A stretch of 64,000 nucleotides of DNA from Anaerolineales bacterium. Its GTDB lineage: Bacteria > Chloroflexota > Anaerolineae > Anaerolineales > UBA11579. The notes below the pieces were generated by a model that was not told where the DNA came from, made no database searches, and worked only from the letters and a program-made list of their open reading frames with translations. The stretch is taken from positions 24,874-88,873 of the forward strand of contig JAHCII010000008.1 in the NCBI GenBank assembly GCA_026129305.1, in the 5' to 3' direction. The position numbers and the translations under genes were made by a program. Shown piece by piece: positions 17,063 to 25,107 of the stretch (positions within the stretch are counted from its first letter, which is position 1; every line of letters starts with the position of its first letter).

Positions 17063-17947
17063 TTACTCTGCGTATTGATGCGGCACCTGGCAAACACCAG
17101 TGATCTCCCAGCAATCGCGGTGGTGCCAGGTTTTGCACACTTTGCAAATCTGCACGCCGCGCGGGTCTTTTTTGGTGACTTCTTCCAAACAGTACGGGCA
17201 GACATGGGTCTCCGCACTGGAGAAATGCACAGCGGTCCGGCGGCCGCGCCGGATGCGCTTAGGGGCCGCCGGGGCGGCGATGCGCTGGCGGGGTTGGCGC
17301 AAGCTGGTACCGCGGCGCACACGGCGGCCCGGCCACAGGCTGACCAAACTGGTCTTGACGCGCCCGCTCCAATTGGCGATGGAAGTGCGGATGGTGGGCC
17401 GGCGGGCTGGGCGCGCGGCGCGCACACGCGGCCGGGGCGCAGGCGAGACACTGATGGGCGTCACCGGCGCCGCCAGCTCCAGCGAAGCCGCCGGGCGCGG
17501 CTCCACCAGGATCTCAGTGCGCCGCCGGGCAAAGGCGCCCAGCGCCAGCCAGGCCGCCAGGCTGCTGGTGAGCAGAGCCAGCCCGTTCTGCTCGAAAGTG
17601 ATGTGAGCGAATTGGTGCAAGGGATCAATGCCAATAAAGCCGCGGCTGGCCTCATTCATCAAGCCCAGCCCCAGGCAAATGGCCAGCCCAGCGGTGGAGA
17701 GGCGCAGGGCATAGCTGCGCCCCGCCAACAGACGCCGAGCACTGAATCCCGCCACCAAGCCCACCGAGCCCAGCGCGGCATATTTCATGGCTGTCAGGGA
17801 AACCTGTAACTCCAACGAAAAGAGCAGCAGCAAAGCCAGGGCGGTGACGGTCGTGATGAGCGTTACCAGGACGACCTGTTCCAGCAGGTGACCGAAGGTG
17901 CTGGGGGAGGAATTCATGCGCGGCATTGGAATGACATTCGTGGCCAT
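17063..17947 (-). CDS. Membrane-anchored prokaryotic RING-like zinc protein, candidate E3
   Basis: 294 aa. Residues about 22-140 contain four hydrophobic segments. A very basic, Pro/Arg-rich linker follows (170-240), then a C-terminal binuclear treble-clef (RING-like) finger: Cys250-x2-Cys253, Cys268-x2-Cys271, His275/His276, Cys279-Trp, Cys286 and a possible final His290. The HHRDCW and G-x-C spacing matches prokaryotic RING families reported near E1/E2/JAB genes. It would bind the charged E2 and hold conjugation at the cytoplasmic membrane face. It starts 1 bp after the E1 stop. E3 function is inferred from the finger and context. Confidence 0.82.
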   Translation of the reverse strand: MATNVIPMPRMNSSPSTFGHLLEQVVLVTLITTVTALALLLLFSLELQVSLTAMKYAALGSVGLVAGFSARRLLAGRSYALRLSTAGLAICLGLGLMNEASRGFIGIDPLHQFAHITFEQNGLALLTSSLAAWLALGAFARRRTEILVEPRPAASLELAAPVTPISVSPAPRPRVRAARPARRPTIRTSIANWSGRVKTSLVSLWPGRRVRRGTSLRQPRQRIAAPAAPKRIRRGRRTAVHFSSAETHVCPYCLEEVTKKDPRGVQICKVCKTWHHRDCWEITGVCQVPHQYAE

Positions 17948-17948
17948 A

Positions 17949-19577
17949 TCAATCCATCAGATGGATGCGCGCCGCAGCCGTGTCCCCAGCTTCGTTGACC
18001 GGCTCGCCCAGGCGTACACGCGTTTCCGGCGAGGGTGTCGGCACCGCCTCGGCAAAATCATTGAAGTGCAGCGCCTTATGCAGGTCGCCGCTGAGTTCGT
18101 AGAAGCGAAAGTCAAGGCCGTTGGTGGCGCGCAGCACATGCAGCGGTGGGACGCCGACACTGGCCAGGCTGCGATCAAGGAAATCTTCATCACCGCGGAT
18201 GGTGTGGGTCATGTTGACCTCACGCATTTCGCCACAGGTGGGGCAATGCCCAGCCTCAAAGGACACGTCGGACATGGGCTTGAGCACTCGTTCAGAGGTA
18301 TTGCAAGCCATGCAATTCAGCGAGAGCACCAGCTCCTCATCCAACTCCAGCACAGCGTCCTGGCCCAGATCAGCAAAGACCACATCCAGCATCTCGCCCA
18401 GCGTGGTGCTCTCGGCGCGCAGCGGCGTCTCGGTGATCTCGCCGTAGATCCAATGGCTCTCGCAGTCTTCCTCGGCCAGATAGGCCGTGGTGTGCATGTG
18501 ATTGGTGTAGCCGTTGAAGTGGGTGACTTTGCCCGGCTCCACCGGCATGCTGTGGATCAGCTTGAGCGCCTCCTGCGACTGCATGGCGCCGATGATGGAA
18601 GCAATGGTGGGCGTGGTGGGCACTTTGCCCAGCAAAATGTTCTGGCGGGCCAGCAGCGGACAGGAGTAGCGCAGGGCCAGGTCGCGGCGGGCTTGCTCGG
18701 TGAGCGTGCATTCGAAGCAGGCGCCGTCGCCGGGGACAAACACGCGCACCAAGCCGAGCAATTCCTGAATGGCGCCATCCACCCAGGGCTTGTTCATCCA
18801 ATAGGCAAAGCGATTGACCGCCAGGCGCGCCTCACGATTGTCAAGGCAGCCGATGATGACGTCCATGCGGCGGAAGACGCCCAGACCAATGTCATGCGTG
18901 ATATCGCCGTGCAGGTATTGCACTTTTACGTCGGGGTTGATCTCTTTGGCGCGGGCGGCAGCCAACTGGGCTTTCTCCCGCCCGGAATCTTTCTCGCGGA
19001 ACAGGATCGAGCGGCTGAGGTTGGCCAGTTCGACATTGTCAAAATCGACCACGTAGATGTGGCCGATGCCCATCAGGGTCAGGTTCTTGATCACCTCGTT
19101 GCCCAAGGCGCCTGCCCCCACCACCATCACCCTGGCGTCGCGCACTTTGTCGCGTTCCCACCAGGAGATGAAGTCGAAAGTTCCGAGACGGTCTTTCTTG
19201 AGGTTGGGGATGTGCAGCGGCTTCTCTTTGGCGACGGGCAGGCGCTGTGGCCCGGCCGGCGCGGCGGCAGGTTTGCGCCGCGCCGGTTTGTCCGCGGCGG
19301 GCGGCGCCAGGCGGGCGGCCAACTTGCGAGCTTTGGCCGCCTGCTGCGCGGATAAGGCGTCCACCAGCCAGCCAACCCCTTGGTGCGCTTCGATCAGCCC
19401 GGCCTCAGCCAGGATCTGCAACCCTTCGCGCAGCGAGGAGCGGCTGACGCCGAGGTCCTTGATGAGGTCACGCTCCGGCGGCAGGTAGGCGCCGGGCAGG
19501 TAGTCTTTTTCCAGCAGGGCGGCGGCCAGTTTGCCGGCCACCAGCTCGGGGATGCTGCTTCTGGGGATGGCGTTGCT
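17949..19577 (-). CDS. E1-like activating enzyme with N-terminal GntR-type winged helix
   Basis: 543 aa from the ATG at 19577, supported by a GGAGAGAG site. Residues 8-75 are a GntR/FadR-type winged helix (PELVAGKL, LPPERDLIKDLGVSRSSLREGL, AHQGVGWLV). A basic Pro/Ala linker follows (80-125). Residues 130-370 are a ThiF/E1 adenylation domain: GAGALG (155-160), VVDFDNVELANLSR, and VIIGCLDNREAR. CFECT (Cys288/291) followed by Cys307 in YSCPLL resembles the zinc-Cys and catalytic-Cys order of UBA3-type E1s. Further CxxC pairs (423/426, 446/449) may complete the zinc site. It should adenylate and thiolate the Ubl; the DNA-binding part suggests it also regulates its own operon. Confidence 0.9.
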   Translation of the reverse strand, partial: SNAIPRSSIPELVAGKLAAALLEKDYLPGAYLPPERDLIKDLGVSRSSLREGLQILAEAGLIEAHQGVGWLVDALSAQQAAKARKLAARLAPPAADKPARRKPAAAPAGPQRLPVAKEKPLHIPNLKKDRLGTFDFISWWERDKVRDARVMVVGAGALGNEVIKNLTLMGIGHIYVVDFDNVELANLSRSILFREKDSGREKAQLAAARAKEINPDVKVQYLHGDITHDIGLGVFRRMDVIIGCLDNREARLAVNRFAYWMNKPWVDGAIQELLGLVRVFVPGDGACFECTLTEQARRDLALRYSCPLLARQNILLGKVPTTPTIASIIGAMQSQEALKLIHSMPVEPGKVTHFNGYTNHMHTTAYLAEEDCESHWIYGEITETPLRAESTTLGEMLDVVFADLGQDAVLELDEELVLSLNCMACNTSERVLKPMSDVSFEAGHCPTCGEMREVNMTHTIRGDEDFLDRSLASVGVPPLHVLRATNGLDFRFYELSGDLHKALHFNDFAEAVPTPSPETRVRLGEPVNEAGDTAAARIHLMD

Positions 19578-19608
19578 CATCAGCGGTCTCTCTCCAAAGG
19601 CAGTGGTC

Positions 19609-19625
19609 TGCTGGTCAGACCAGCA
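19609..19625. promoter_or_regulatory. FadR/GntR-like operator upstream of the E1 gene
   Basis: Perfect 17-bp palindrome TGCTGGTCAGACCAGCA, 31 bp before the E1 start. Its core TGGTCnGACCA equals the known FadR-type GntR half-site arrangement. It is the natural target for the winged helix fused to the E1. The operon promoter is not clear; a TAGAAT at 19692-19697 (minus) is a weak candidate. Confidence 0.6.
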
Positions 19626-19731
19626 TTCCATTGCGCTGGCGAGGTGAACGGGAGACGAGCGAAAAGTGCTACGCCACTAAATTTTTCTCATATTCTAAGC
19701 ACGGAACGCGTGGGAAGCCCGACAACCCCTG

Positions 19732-19737
19732 TATAAT
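19732..19737 (+). promoter_or_regulatory. -10 element of tRNA-Arg
   Basis: TATAAT ending 12 bases before the tRNA 5' end. Confidence 0.6.
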
Positions 19738-19749
19738 CGCAATCGACTA

Positions 19750-19825
<76 letters not shown>

Positions 19826-19832
19826 GAAACCC

Positions 19833-19860
19833 AAAAGAGCCTGCCAAAGCAGGCTCTTTT
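19833..19860. terminator. Terminator shared by tRNA-Arg and the convergent gene
   Basis: AAAAGAGCCTGC / GCAGGCTCTTTT, 12-bp stem, loop CAAA, A and T tracts on both sides. Confidence 0.85.
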
Positions 19861-19876
19861 TATTGCATAAAAGCCA

Positions 19877-20329
19877 TTAGACGTTGGCGGGGCGGATGCC
19901 GCGGTAGACCTGACGGCCGGAGAGTGTACGCAGGATGGTTTGCGCCGGGCGGCCCAGGTCTGCAGCCAGCTGCTCCGCAGTCAGGGGCTGGTTGCCGTTT
20001 TTGAGAAAGGAGCGGAAGATCGACTCGATCAGCGAGGAACCGCCCTGCTCATCGTTGGCGCCGTAGTGGGAGCTGAGCAGGTATTGCAGCGCGTCGATCT
20101 GGGTAACCTGGGCCGTTTGCGGGTCCACCCGGTCAATCGTGTCGTCCAGGTTGATCCGGCCCACACTGGCCTGCTGCTCTTCACTGAGCAGGCCGTACAG
20201 AAAAACCTGCCACTCCTGGTCGTTCTGCCGCCACCAGGAGAAGTCGATATGAAAGGGCGTGTCCAGCGTAGGGCGAATAAGGCTGGAACGCAGGATTTCG
20301 TTCTCTTGAGGTTCGGAGTTCTCGCTCAT
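19877..20329 (-). CDS. Conserved-looking hypothetical protein with HTH-like C terminus
   Basis: 150 aa, acidic, no signal peptide or membrane segment. The middle is aromatic (HIDFSWWRQNDQEWQVFLYG). The last 45 residues read like a small winged helix (QPLTAEQLAADLGRPAQTIL, then RQVYRGIRP). Its ATG overlaps the stop of the 535-aa gene upstream by 4 bp, so the two are surely co-expressed. I do not recognise the family. Confidence 0.6.
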   Translation of the reverse strand: MSENSEPQENEILRSSLIRPTLDTPFHIDFSWWRQNDQEWQVFLYGLLSEEQQASVGRINLDDTIDRVDPQTAQVTQIDALQYLLSSHYGANDEQGGSSLIESIFRSFLKNGNQPLTAEQLAADLGRPAQTILRTLSGRQVYRGIRPANV

Positions 20330-21933
20330 GCGTCTGCGATCTGCTCGGCCAGGCGGAAGTGTAAATGGCCGACGTGTTCAAATTGAGGGCGAGTGGCCAG
20401 CAGGGCCAGCAGTGGGGCCGGCGGGCAGCGCAAGACCAGGTTGAGGGCCGAATAAAGCTCCTCGGCATGCACATGGTTCTGTGGATTGAGCTTGGCCAGT
20501 TCCCGCAGGGTCGTACCCACGATCTGGGTGAAGTTGCCGACCGGCTTGCCAATGCGGCGTTCCCAGACCGCATCCAGCGGGCTGAGATCAGCCGGCAGGT
20601 GCATCATCATACGCTCATTAAAGGATGCAGCCACGGTCTGCTTTAGCATGGCATACACCACGCCGCCATCGGCGCCTACCAAAGCCGTGCGCACCCACTC
20701 TTTGCTGGAACGGTGGGCATCCACGGAGATAAGCACTTCACCCGGCTGCTGGCTGTGGCTGAGCTGCACGAAGGCGCCGGGCATCAGGCCGCGGTCCAAG
20801 TACCACTGGCGCAACCCAACGATGTACCCGTGCTCGCGGTCCACCCAACCTTCGAAACGCGCCTCGCTGGAAGGGTCAACAAAGTCGAAGCGTACGCGGG
20901 GAGATTCGTAAGCGCTGGGGAAGAAGGCCGCCAGGCGCCGGGTCAGCGGCAGGCTGCCCACCCGCCAGTGCGGGTAGAGCAGGGCCACCTGGATGTGATC
21001 ACCCTCCGCTTGGGGTTGAAATTCGGCGGGGGTCAGCTCATCATCAAACTGGGTTTCGAAGGCCAGCATATCTTCAGTCAATGCGGCGCGGTCGTGCTCC
21101 AGGGTTTCATAGCTGAGGTGGAGAGGAGTACGCTGCAGCGGCTCCGGCTCCAAACGTCGCAGGAACCAGGCGACCTCGCCCGAAGGTCCGACTTCGTCGA
21201 AGCGCGGGTCTTCTTGCAGAGCAAGGTCAAGAGAGAATTCGGCCAGCCGCGGATTGACACCGCTGGGCAGTTCGACCTCACCCAACAGCTGGGCGGTGAG
21301 CAGCGGACCGCCGGAAGCCATGTCCATCAGCGCTTCGGCAACGTTAAGCTGGCCGGAATCGACATCCAGGATCAGGGCTTTGGGGAACCAGCGGCCGGCG
21401 ATATAAACGAAGTCCGGGCTCAGGCGCAGCGCCTCTACCAATTGGGGCGCGATGCGGGCGGCATGATCACTGACCGCCGCGGCCAGCACATCTTCGGGGG
21501 TTTCTTCCACTTCAGGCGGATGGTTGAGGACGTGCTCCTCCAGCCCGGCGGCGTACTCGCGGCTGGCCCCATCGGCAAACTCCACCGTGATGACATCAAA
21601 GACGGCTTCGCCCAAGGTCCTGGCCGGGCGCACGGCGCTGACGCGGCCCGCCTGCCAGCCCAGGGCGGAGAAGCTGAGCTGGTCACCGACCTGATAACGC
21701 TGCTTGGGCAGGTAGGGCTTGGCCGCGGCCTGTTGGGCGGCCACATGCTCCTGCTGCTGTTGCATGCGATGGCGAATGAGTTGGGCGGCCAGCGCTTCTG
21801 GGCCGAGGGGGGTCTCTTCTTCCAGCAGGTATGCGGAGAGAAATTCGAGATCGGCTGACCGAATGCTGAATTGCTCCCAATCCATCTCAAGGGCGGGCTG
21901 CTGGGCAGACAAAGTAGAAGACTGGCTGCTCAT
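20326..21933 (-). CDS. Large cytoplasmic protein of unknown function
   Basis: 535 aa, soluble, with no catalytic motif I can name. Residues about 17-60 form an acidic helical N terminus. Residues 75-130 look like a small beta-barrel (KQRYQVGDQLSFSALGWQAG). The middle is beta-rich, and the C-terminal 80 residues (from FTQIVGTTLRELAKL onward) resemble HARE-HTH/winged-helix modules of transcription-associated proteins; this is a weak resemblance. It forms a two-gene unit with the 150-aa protein. A transcription- or nucleic-acid-linked role is only a guess. Confidence 0.6.
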   Translation of the reverse strand: MSSQSSTLSAQQPALEMDWEQFSIRSADLEFLSAYLLEEETPLGPEALAAQLIRHRMQQQQEHVAAQQAAAKPYLPKQRYQVGDQLSFSALGWQAGRVSAVRPARTLGEAVFDVITVEFADGASREYAAGLEEHVLNHPPEVEETPEDVLAAAVSDHAARIAPQLVEALRLSPDFVYIAGRWFPKALILDVDSGQLNVAEALMDMASGGPLLTAQLLGEVELPSGVNPRLAEFSLDLALQEDPRFDEVGPSGEVAWFLRRLEPEPLQRTPLHLSYETLEHDRAALTEDMLAFETQFDDELTPAEFQPQAEGDHIQVALLYPHWRVGSLPLTRRLAAFFPSAYESPRVRFDFVDPSSEARFEGWVDREHGYIVGLRQWYLDRGLMPGAFVQLSHSQQPGEVLISVDAHRSSKEWVRTALVGADGGVVYAMLKQTVAASFNERMMMHLPADLSPLDAVWERRIGKPVGNFTQIVGTTLRELAKLNPQNHVHAEELYSALNLVLRCPPAPLLALLATRPQFEHVGHLHFRLAEQIADA

Positions 21934-22034
21934 GCGCTCTGCACTTGAATTGTGGGAAAATGAAGCGGAACTACACTACTGTGAAGCAAAGCGGCGATAT
22001 TATACCTGAGCCCGCAACTTTCTCAAGAGGACAA

Positions 22035-22277
22035 ATGCCGAATCGTGACCCCAAATTAACCCGCATCGCCGTGATGGAAGACTCGATCCTGGCCGAGGTG
22101 CTGCGCGGTTTACTGGAAGCTGAGGAAATCCCCTGCATGCTGACCAAAGAGGGCATTGGCCATGTCTATGGCTTGCATCACGGGTATATGGCCGAAGTCG
22201 AGATCTTTGTCCCACAGCGCCACGAAGTGCGCGCCCGCCAGATCTACCGGGACAATTTCGGCAAAGGTGAAGACTAA
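22035..22277 (+). CDS. DUF2007-like small protein
   Basis: 80 aa. The pattern of a putative signal-transducing DUF2007 protein: RIAVMEDSILAEVLRGLLEA, then GIPC-type strand, and a final VPQRHEVRARQIYRD helix. These resemble the PII/ferredoxin-like fold and have no assigned activity. An AAGAGGA site precedes the ATG. Its stop overlaps the stop of the convergent M23 gene by 4 bp, leaving no room for a terminator. Confidence 0.7.
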   Translation: MPNRDPKLTRIAVMEDSILAEVLRGLLEAEEIPCMLTKEGIGHVYGLHHGYMAEVEIFVPQRHEVRARQIYRDNFGKGED

Positions 22278-23683
22278 GGATACGTGCGAGCCAGCCAGTC
22301 CAAAGGCTGGACCGGCACCCCACCCACCCACAGCTCCCAATGCAGGTGCGGGCCATTCACGCGGCCAGTACCGCCGACGATACCCAGCACTTGGCCCGGC
22401 TCAACCACATCGCCCACGCTCACATAGATCTCTGCCTGGTGCCAATAGCCAGTAAACACCCCCCAGCCATGATCGAGAATGGTGGCATTGCCGCGGATAT
22501 CCAGTGGCCCGGCGAAGACCACCCGTCCGGGTGCAGGCGCGTAGATGGCCAGCAAGGCGCCGCCGCCAAAGTCCACCCCGGTGTGATAACTGGAGGCGAG
22601 GCCGCCGTTATAAGTGCGGAATAAGCCAAAGCCTGAGGTGATCTCGTTGACCAGGTCGTGCGGCCAACCCCAGCCGCGCTCCCACAGCCGTTCCGGCGTG
22701 ACTTGCGACATGATCTCAGCCACATAGGCCAGTTCACTGGCGTTGAGCTGATCGTCAAGCAGTTCCGGCCGGACAGTGAGGTTGGCCCGCTCATAGCCGG
22801 CGCCGGCCACGCGCACGGGCTGGGCAAAGGCGAACGGCGAACCATCCGGCAAGGTGCCGGAAAGCAGCAGTGAGTAGCGCTCGCCCACCGCATCCAGCGG
22901 AATGCCTTGCAGGCTGACCCAGACGTCTTCGTGGCGGAAGAAGTGCAGCGGATAGCCGGCAAATTCACCGCTCAAAGTGAGGCCGGCCGGTGCATCAAAG
23001 TTGAGCTGCAGGGTGGCACCTTGCAAAAACCCCGGCGCCACCATTTGCAGATTGGCAACTTCACCCGGCAAGCCTCCGGGGCCATTGCCGGGGCGTCCCG
23101 GCGTGAAGAGCACATCGCCGGGCAACGCGGCCCAGGTGCCGGCCAACTGGTTGGCGGCCACCAGGCCCCAGGGGCTGTCGCCGGAAGCGACAGCCAGCTC
23201 CAGCAGCGAAACCCCCGGACGCACCAGGGCGCGGGCGCTCTCGGTTAGCTCGCCATGCTCGGTGGCCAGCATGACCTGGAAGCCGGTGTAGATCTGCTCA
23301 GGGCTTGTGCTGGTGAAGCGGTTGAGGCGGGCCATATCCGCGTCGCTGAGCAGGTAGCGGCGCTTTAAGCTGACGTAGTCCTCGCCGATGGGCAGAGGCT
23401 GCAAGACCAGAGTGCCTTCGATCCAATCAATCCCAGGGATGACCAGCACATCACCGACATTCAGGTTGTTGGGGTTGATCAGGCTGTTGGCCTCGATGAG
23501 CTCATTGAGCGCCACGTCAAAGCGCACGGAAATGCTGGAGAGTGTGTCGCCGGGCTGCACCACATAGCGCACCCCTTCCGCCTCTGCTTCTTCCTGGGCG
23601 AACGCCGGGGTGGTGACGAGTAATAAGGCTGCGGCCAGCAAGCTAAGCAGCAGGGATGTCTTGAAGTTCGATTTGATCGCCAA
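22274..23683 (-). CDS. Secreted LysM / M23 (LytM) metallopeptidase
   Basis: 469 aa. Signal peptide (1-29, ending AFAQ). LysM domain (about 38-82: YVVQPGDTLSSISVRF), a second degenerate LysM-like region (about 100-145), a beta-rich central part, and a C-terminal M23 domain (about 345-469). The zinc residues are His/Asp of YHTGVDFG and the His of GPHLHWEL; both His of HLH are present. It should cleave cell-wall peptide cross-links or, if inactive, act as an amidase activator. The start overlaps the end of the DUF192 gene by about 40 bp in another frame. Confidence 0.88.
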   Translation of the reverse strand: MAIKSNFKTSLLLSLLAAALLLVTTPAFAQEEAEAEGVRYVVQPGDTLSSISVRFDVALNELIEANSLINPNNLNVGDVLVIPGIDWIEGTLVLQPLPIGEDYVSLKRRYLLSDADMARLNRFTSTSPEQIYTGFQVMLATEHGELTESARALVRPGVSLLELAVASGDSPWGLVAANQLAGTWAALPGDVLFTPGRPGNGPGGLPGEVANLQMVAPGFLQGATLQLNFDAPAGLTLSGEFAGYPLHFFRHEDVWVSLQGIPLDAVGERYSLLLSGTLPDGSPFAFAQPVRVAGAGYERANLTVRPELLDDQLNASELAYVAEIMSQVTPERLWERGWGWPHDLVNEITSGFGLFRTYNGGLASSYHTGVDFGGGALLAIYAPAPGRVVFAGPLDIRGNATILDHGWGVFTGYWHQAEIYVSVGDVVEPGQVLGIVGGTGRVNGPHLHWELWVGGVPVQPLDWLARTYP

Positions 23684-24020
23684 TCTGAAATTCCTCTAAA
23701 CGCTCAAGCCGACACTCTATCACATAGCGGGCCGCTTTGCGCGGGGCCAGAAAAGAGCGCCAACGCCAGGCGGGACGTACATCCACTACGCGCAAGTCAC
23801 TGTCCAACCAGATGATGCTCAGGTCAAAAGCCATGCCCAGCATGTGAATGGCGCTATTCAGGCGACTTTCGGCCGCCTCGGCCATCAGCAGGCCATGCCC
23901 AGGCGCCAGGTGCCGCCGCCAGGACAGGCCGCGCAGTTTGCACAAGAGTGAAGCGCAATAGTCTACTTCGAGGGGCTGCTGGAGGGCGCGGTTACGGTTG
24001 AGGACTTGAACCCGACGCAT
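23643..24020 (-). CDS. DUF192 family protein
   Basis: 125 aa. The core RLNSAIHMLGMAFDLSIIWL followed by DVRPAWRW and ARYVIEC is the DUF192 signature (small beta-barrel proteins, often exported, of unknown activity). This copy has no signal peptide and has a 45-residue N-terminal extension. It starts 10 bp after the response-regulator stop without a clear ribosome-binding site. The stop lies inside the M23 gene start, so the three genes (regulator, DUF192, M23) form one unit. Confidence 0.72.
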   Translation of the reverse strand: MRRVQVLNRNRALQQPLEVDYCASLLCKLRGLSWRRHLAPGHGLLMAEAAESRLNSAIHMLGMAFDLSIIWLDSDLRVVDVRPAWRWRSFLAPRKAARYVIECRLERLEEFQIGDQIELQDIPAA

Positions 24021-24030
24021 AAGGGTGACA

Positions 24031-24435
24031 CTAAGCGGCGCGGGCCTGGTCGCGGCGCTTGAGCACCGCTTCCACCCGGTCAACCAATTCTTGCAAGCTG
24101 AAGGGTTTGGGAATGTAGTCGTCCACTTTGGCGATGTGCAAGCCCAGCACTTTGTCGATGTTTTGAGCTTTGGCCGTGACGACAATCACGGGGATCTCTG
24201 CCGTGGCCGGGTCGGCTTTAAGCTGCTGGTAGACCTGCCAGCCGTCCACATCCGGCATCATCAGGTCGAGCAAGACCAAGTCAGGCAATTCCGCCCGAAT
24301 AATCTCCAATCCCTCCCGGCCGCCATTGGCGCCAATCACCTCGAACCCACGGCGGCTGAGAATCAGGCGGATGAGATCGATCATTTCGACTTCATCCTCG
24401 ACGCAAACCACCTTGCGTGGGGTGTTGGCCATCAT
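24031..24435 (-). CDS. Single-domain response regulator
   Basis: 134 aa starting MMANTPRKVV. Receiver only: Glu13-Asp14, phospho-acceptor Asp57 (LLDLMMPDVDG), Thr87 (VVTAKA) and Lys110 (PKPF). No kinase or output domain is adjacent. TACACT (24443-24448, minus) ends 7 bases before the ATG, suggesting a leaderless message. First gene of the unit with DUF192 and the M23 peptidase. Confidence 0.85.
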   Translation of the reverse strand: MMANTPRKVVCVEDEVEMIDLIRLILSRRGFEVIGANGGREGLEIIRAELPDLVLLDLMMPDVDGWQVYQQLKADPATAEIPVIVVTAKAQNIDKVLGLHIAKVDDYIPKPFSLQELVDRVEAVLKRRDQARAA

Positions 24436-24491
24436 GCGCGGAAGTGTACCATTAAGGAAGGTGGCGCCCACCTAAGCGAATTGTTTAGGGT

Positions 24492-24497
24492 TATAAT
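24492..24497 (+). promoter_or_regulatory. -10 element (TATAAT) of efp
   Basis: A perfect hexamer 40 bp before the efp ATG. The leader carries GAGGAG about 5 nt before the ATG. Confidence 0.55.
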
Positions 24498-24537
24498 CCT
24501 GCCCGCCCGTTTGTCTGGGCCCTACTGAGGAGCTCTA

Positions 24538-25095
24538 ATGATCGATGTAAACGATTTGCGCAAGGGCACCACCTTTGAGCAAGACGGCAACCTGTACAAG
24601 GTGCTGGATTATTCCCACAGCAAGCCCGGGCGCGGCAGCGCCACCATCCGCATCAAAGCCCGTGACCTGCGCAGCGGGTCGATCACCGACAAGACCTTCA
24701 ATTCCGGCATGCGCGTGCAGGATGTGCGCCTGGATTACCACACAGTCCAATACCTGTACAAGGACGGCAACGACTACATCTTCATGGACCAGGAGACTTT
24801 TGAGCAGCCAGCCCTGACAGAGGAAACCCTGGGGGATGTAGTGGGTTATTTGAAGGAAGGTCTGGACGTGAAGCTGACCTTTTACCAGGGTGAAGCGCTG
24901 GATGTGGAACTGCCCACCACCGTGGACCTGCAAGTGACTCAGGCGGAAACAGCCGTGCGCGGCGACACGGCCACCGGCGTGAACAAACTGGTGACTACTG
25001 AGACTGGCCTGCAAGTGCAGGTGCCTGCCTTCGTCAACCAGGGCGACATGATTCGCGTGGATACCCGCACAGGGGAATACATCACGCGGGCCTAG
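24538..25095 (+). CDS. efp: Translation elongation factor P
   Basis: 185 aa, full length, three beta-barrel domains. It stimulates peptide-bond formation on ribosomes stalled at polyproline stretches. The tip of the domain-I loop reads SKPGRGSA, so the residue reaching into the peptidyl-transferase centre is Arg32 rather than the Lys modified in E. coli or B. subtilis; Arg32 is the rhamnosylated position in EarP-containing bacteria. The C-terminal signature VNQGDMIRVDTRTGEYITRA is intact. Good Shine-Dalgarno; monocistronic. Confidence 0.96.
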   Translation: MIDVNDLRKGTTFEQDGNLYKVLDYSHSKPGRGSATIRIKARDLRSGSITDKTFNSGMRVQDVRLDYHTVQYLYKDGNDYIFMDQETFEQPALTEETLGDVVGYLKEGLDVKLTFYQGEALDVELPTTVDLQVTQAETAVRGDTATGVNKLVTTETGLQVQVPAFVNQGDMIRVDTRTGEYITRA

Positions 25096-25107
25096 ACTCC
25101 AATATTG

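Noticed and set aside
17050..17451. N-terminal extension of the Ubl-E2 gene
   Set aside because: It overlaps the RING-like gene entirely in another frame, has Arg/Pro-rich noise, and a good ribosome-binding site exists at the ATG 17049.
17898..19355. A 485-codon plus-strand open frame opposite the E1 gene
   Set aside because: Antisense shadow; the minus-strand reading has clear E1 and winged-helix motifs.
13183..19577. Interpreting the ThiF/JAMM genes as thiamine, molybdopterin or siderophore sulfur-transfer genes
   Set aside because: No biosynthetic partner genes (thiS/G, moaD/E, cysteine synthase) are present, while E2 and RING-like proteins are.
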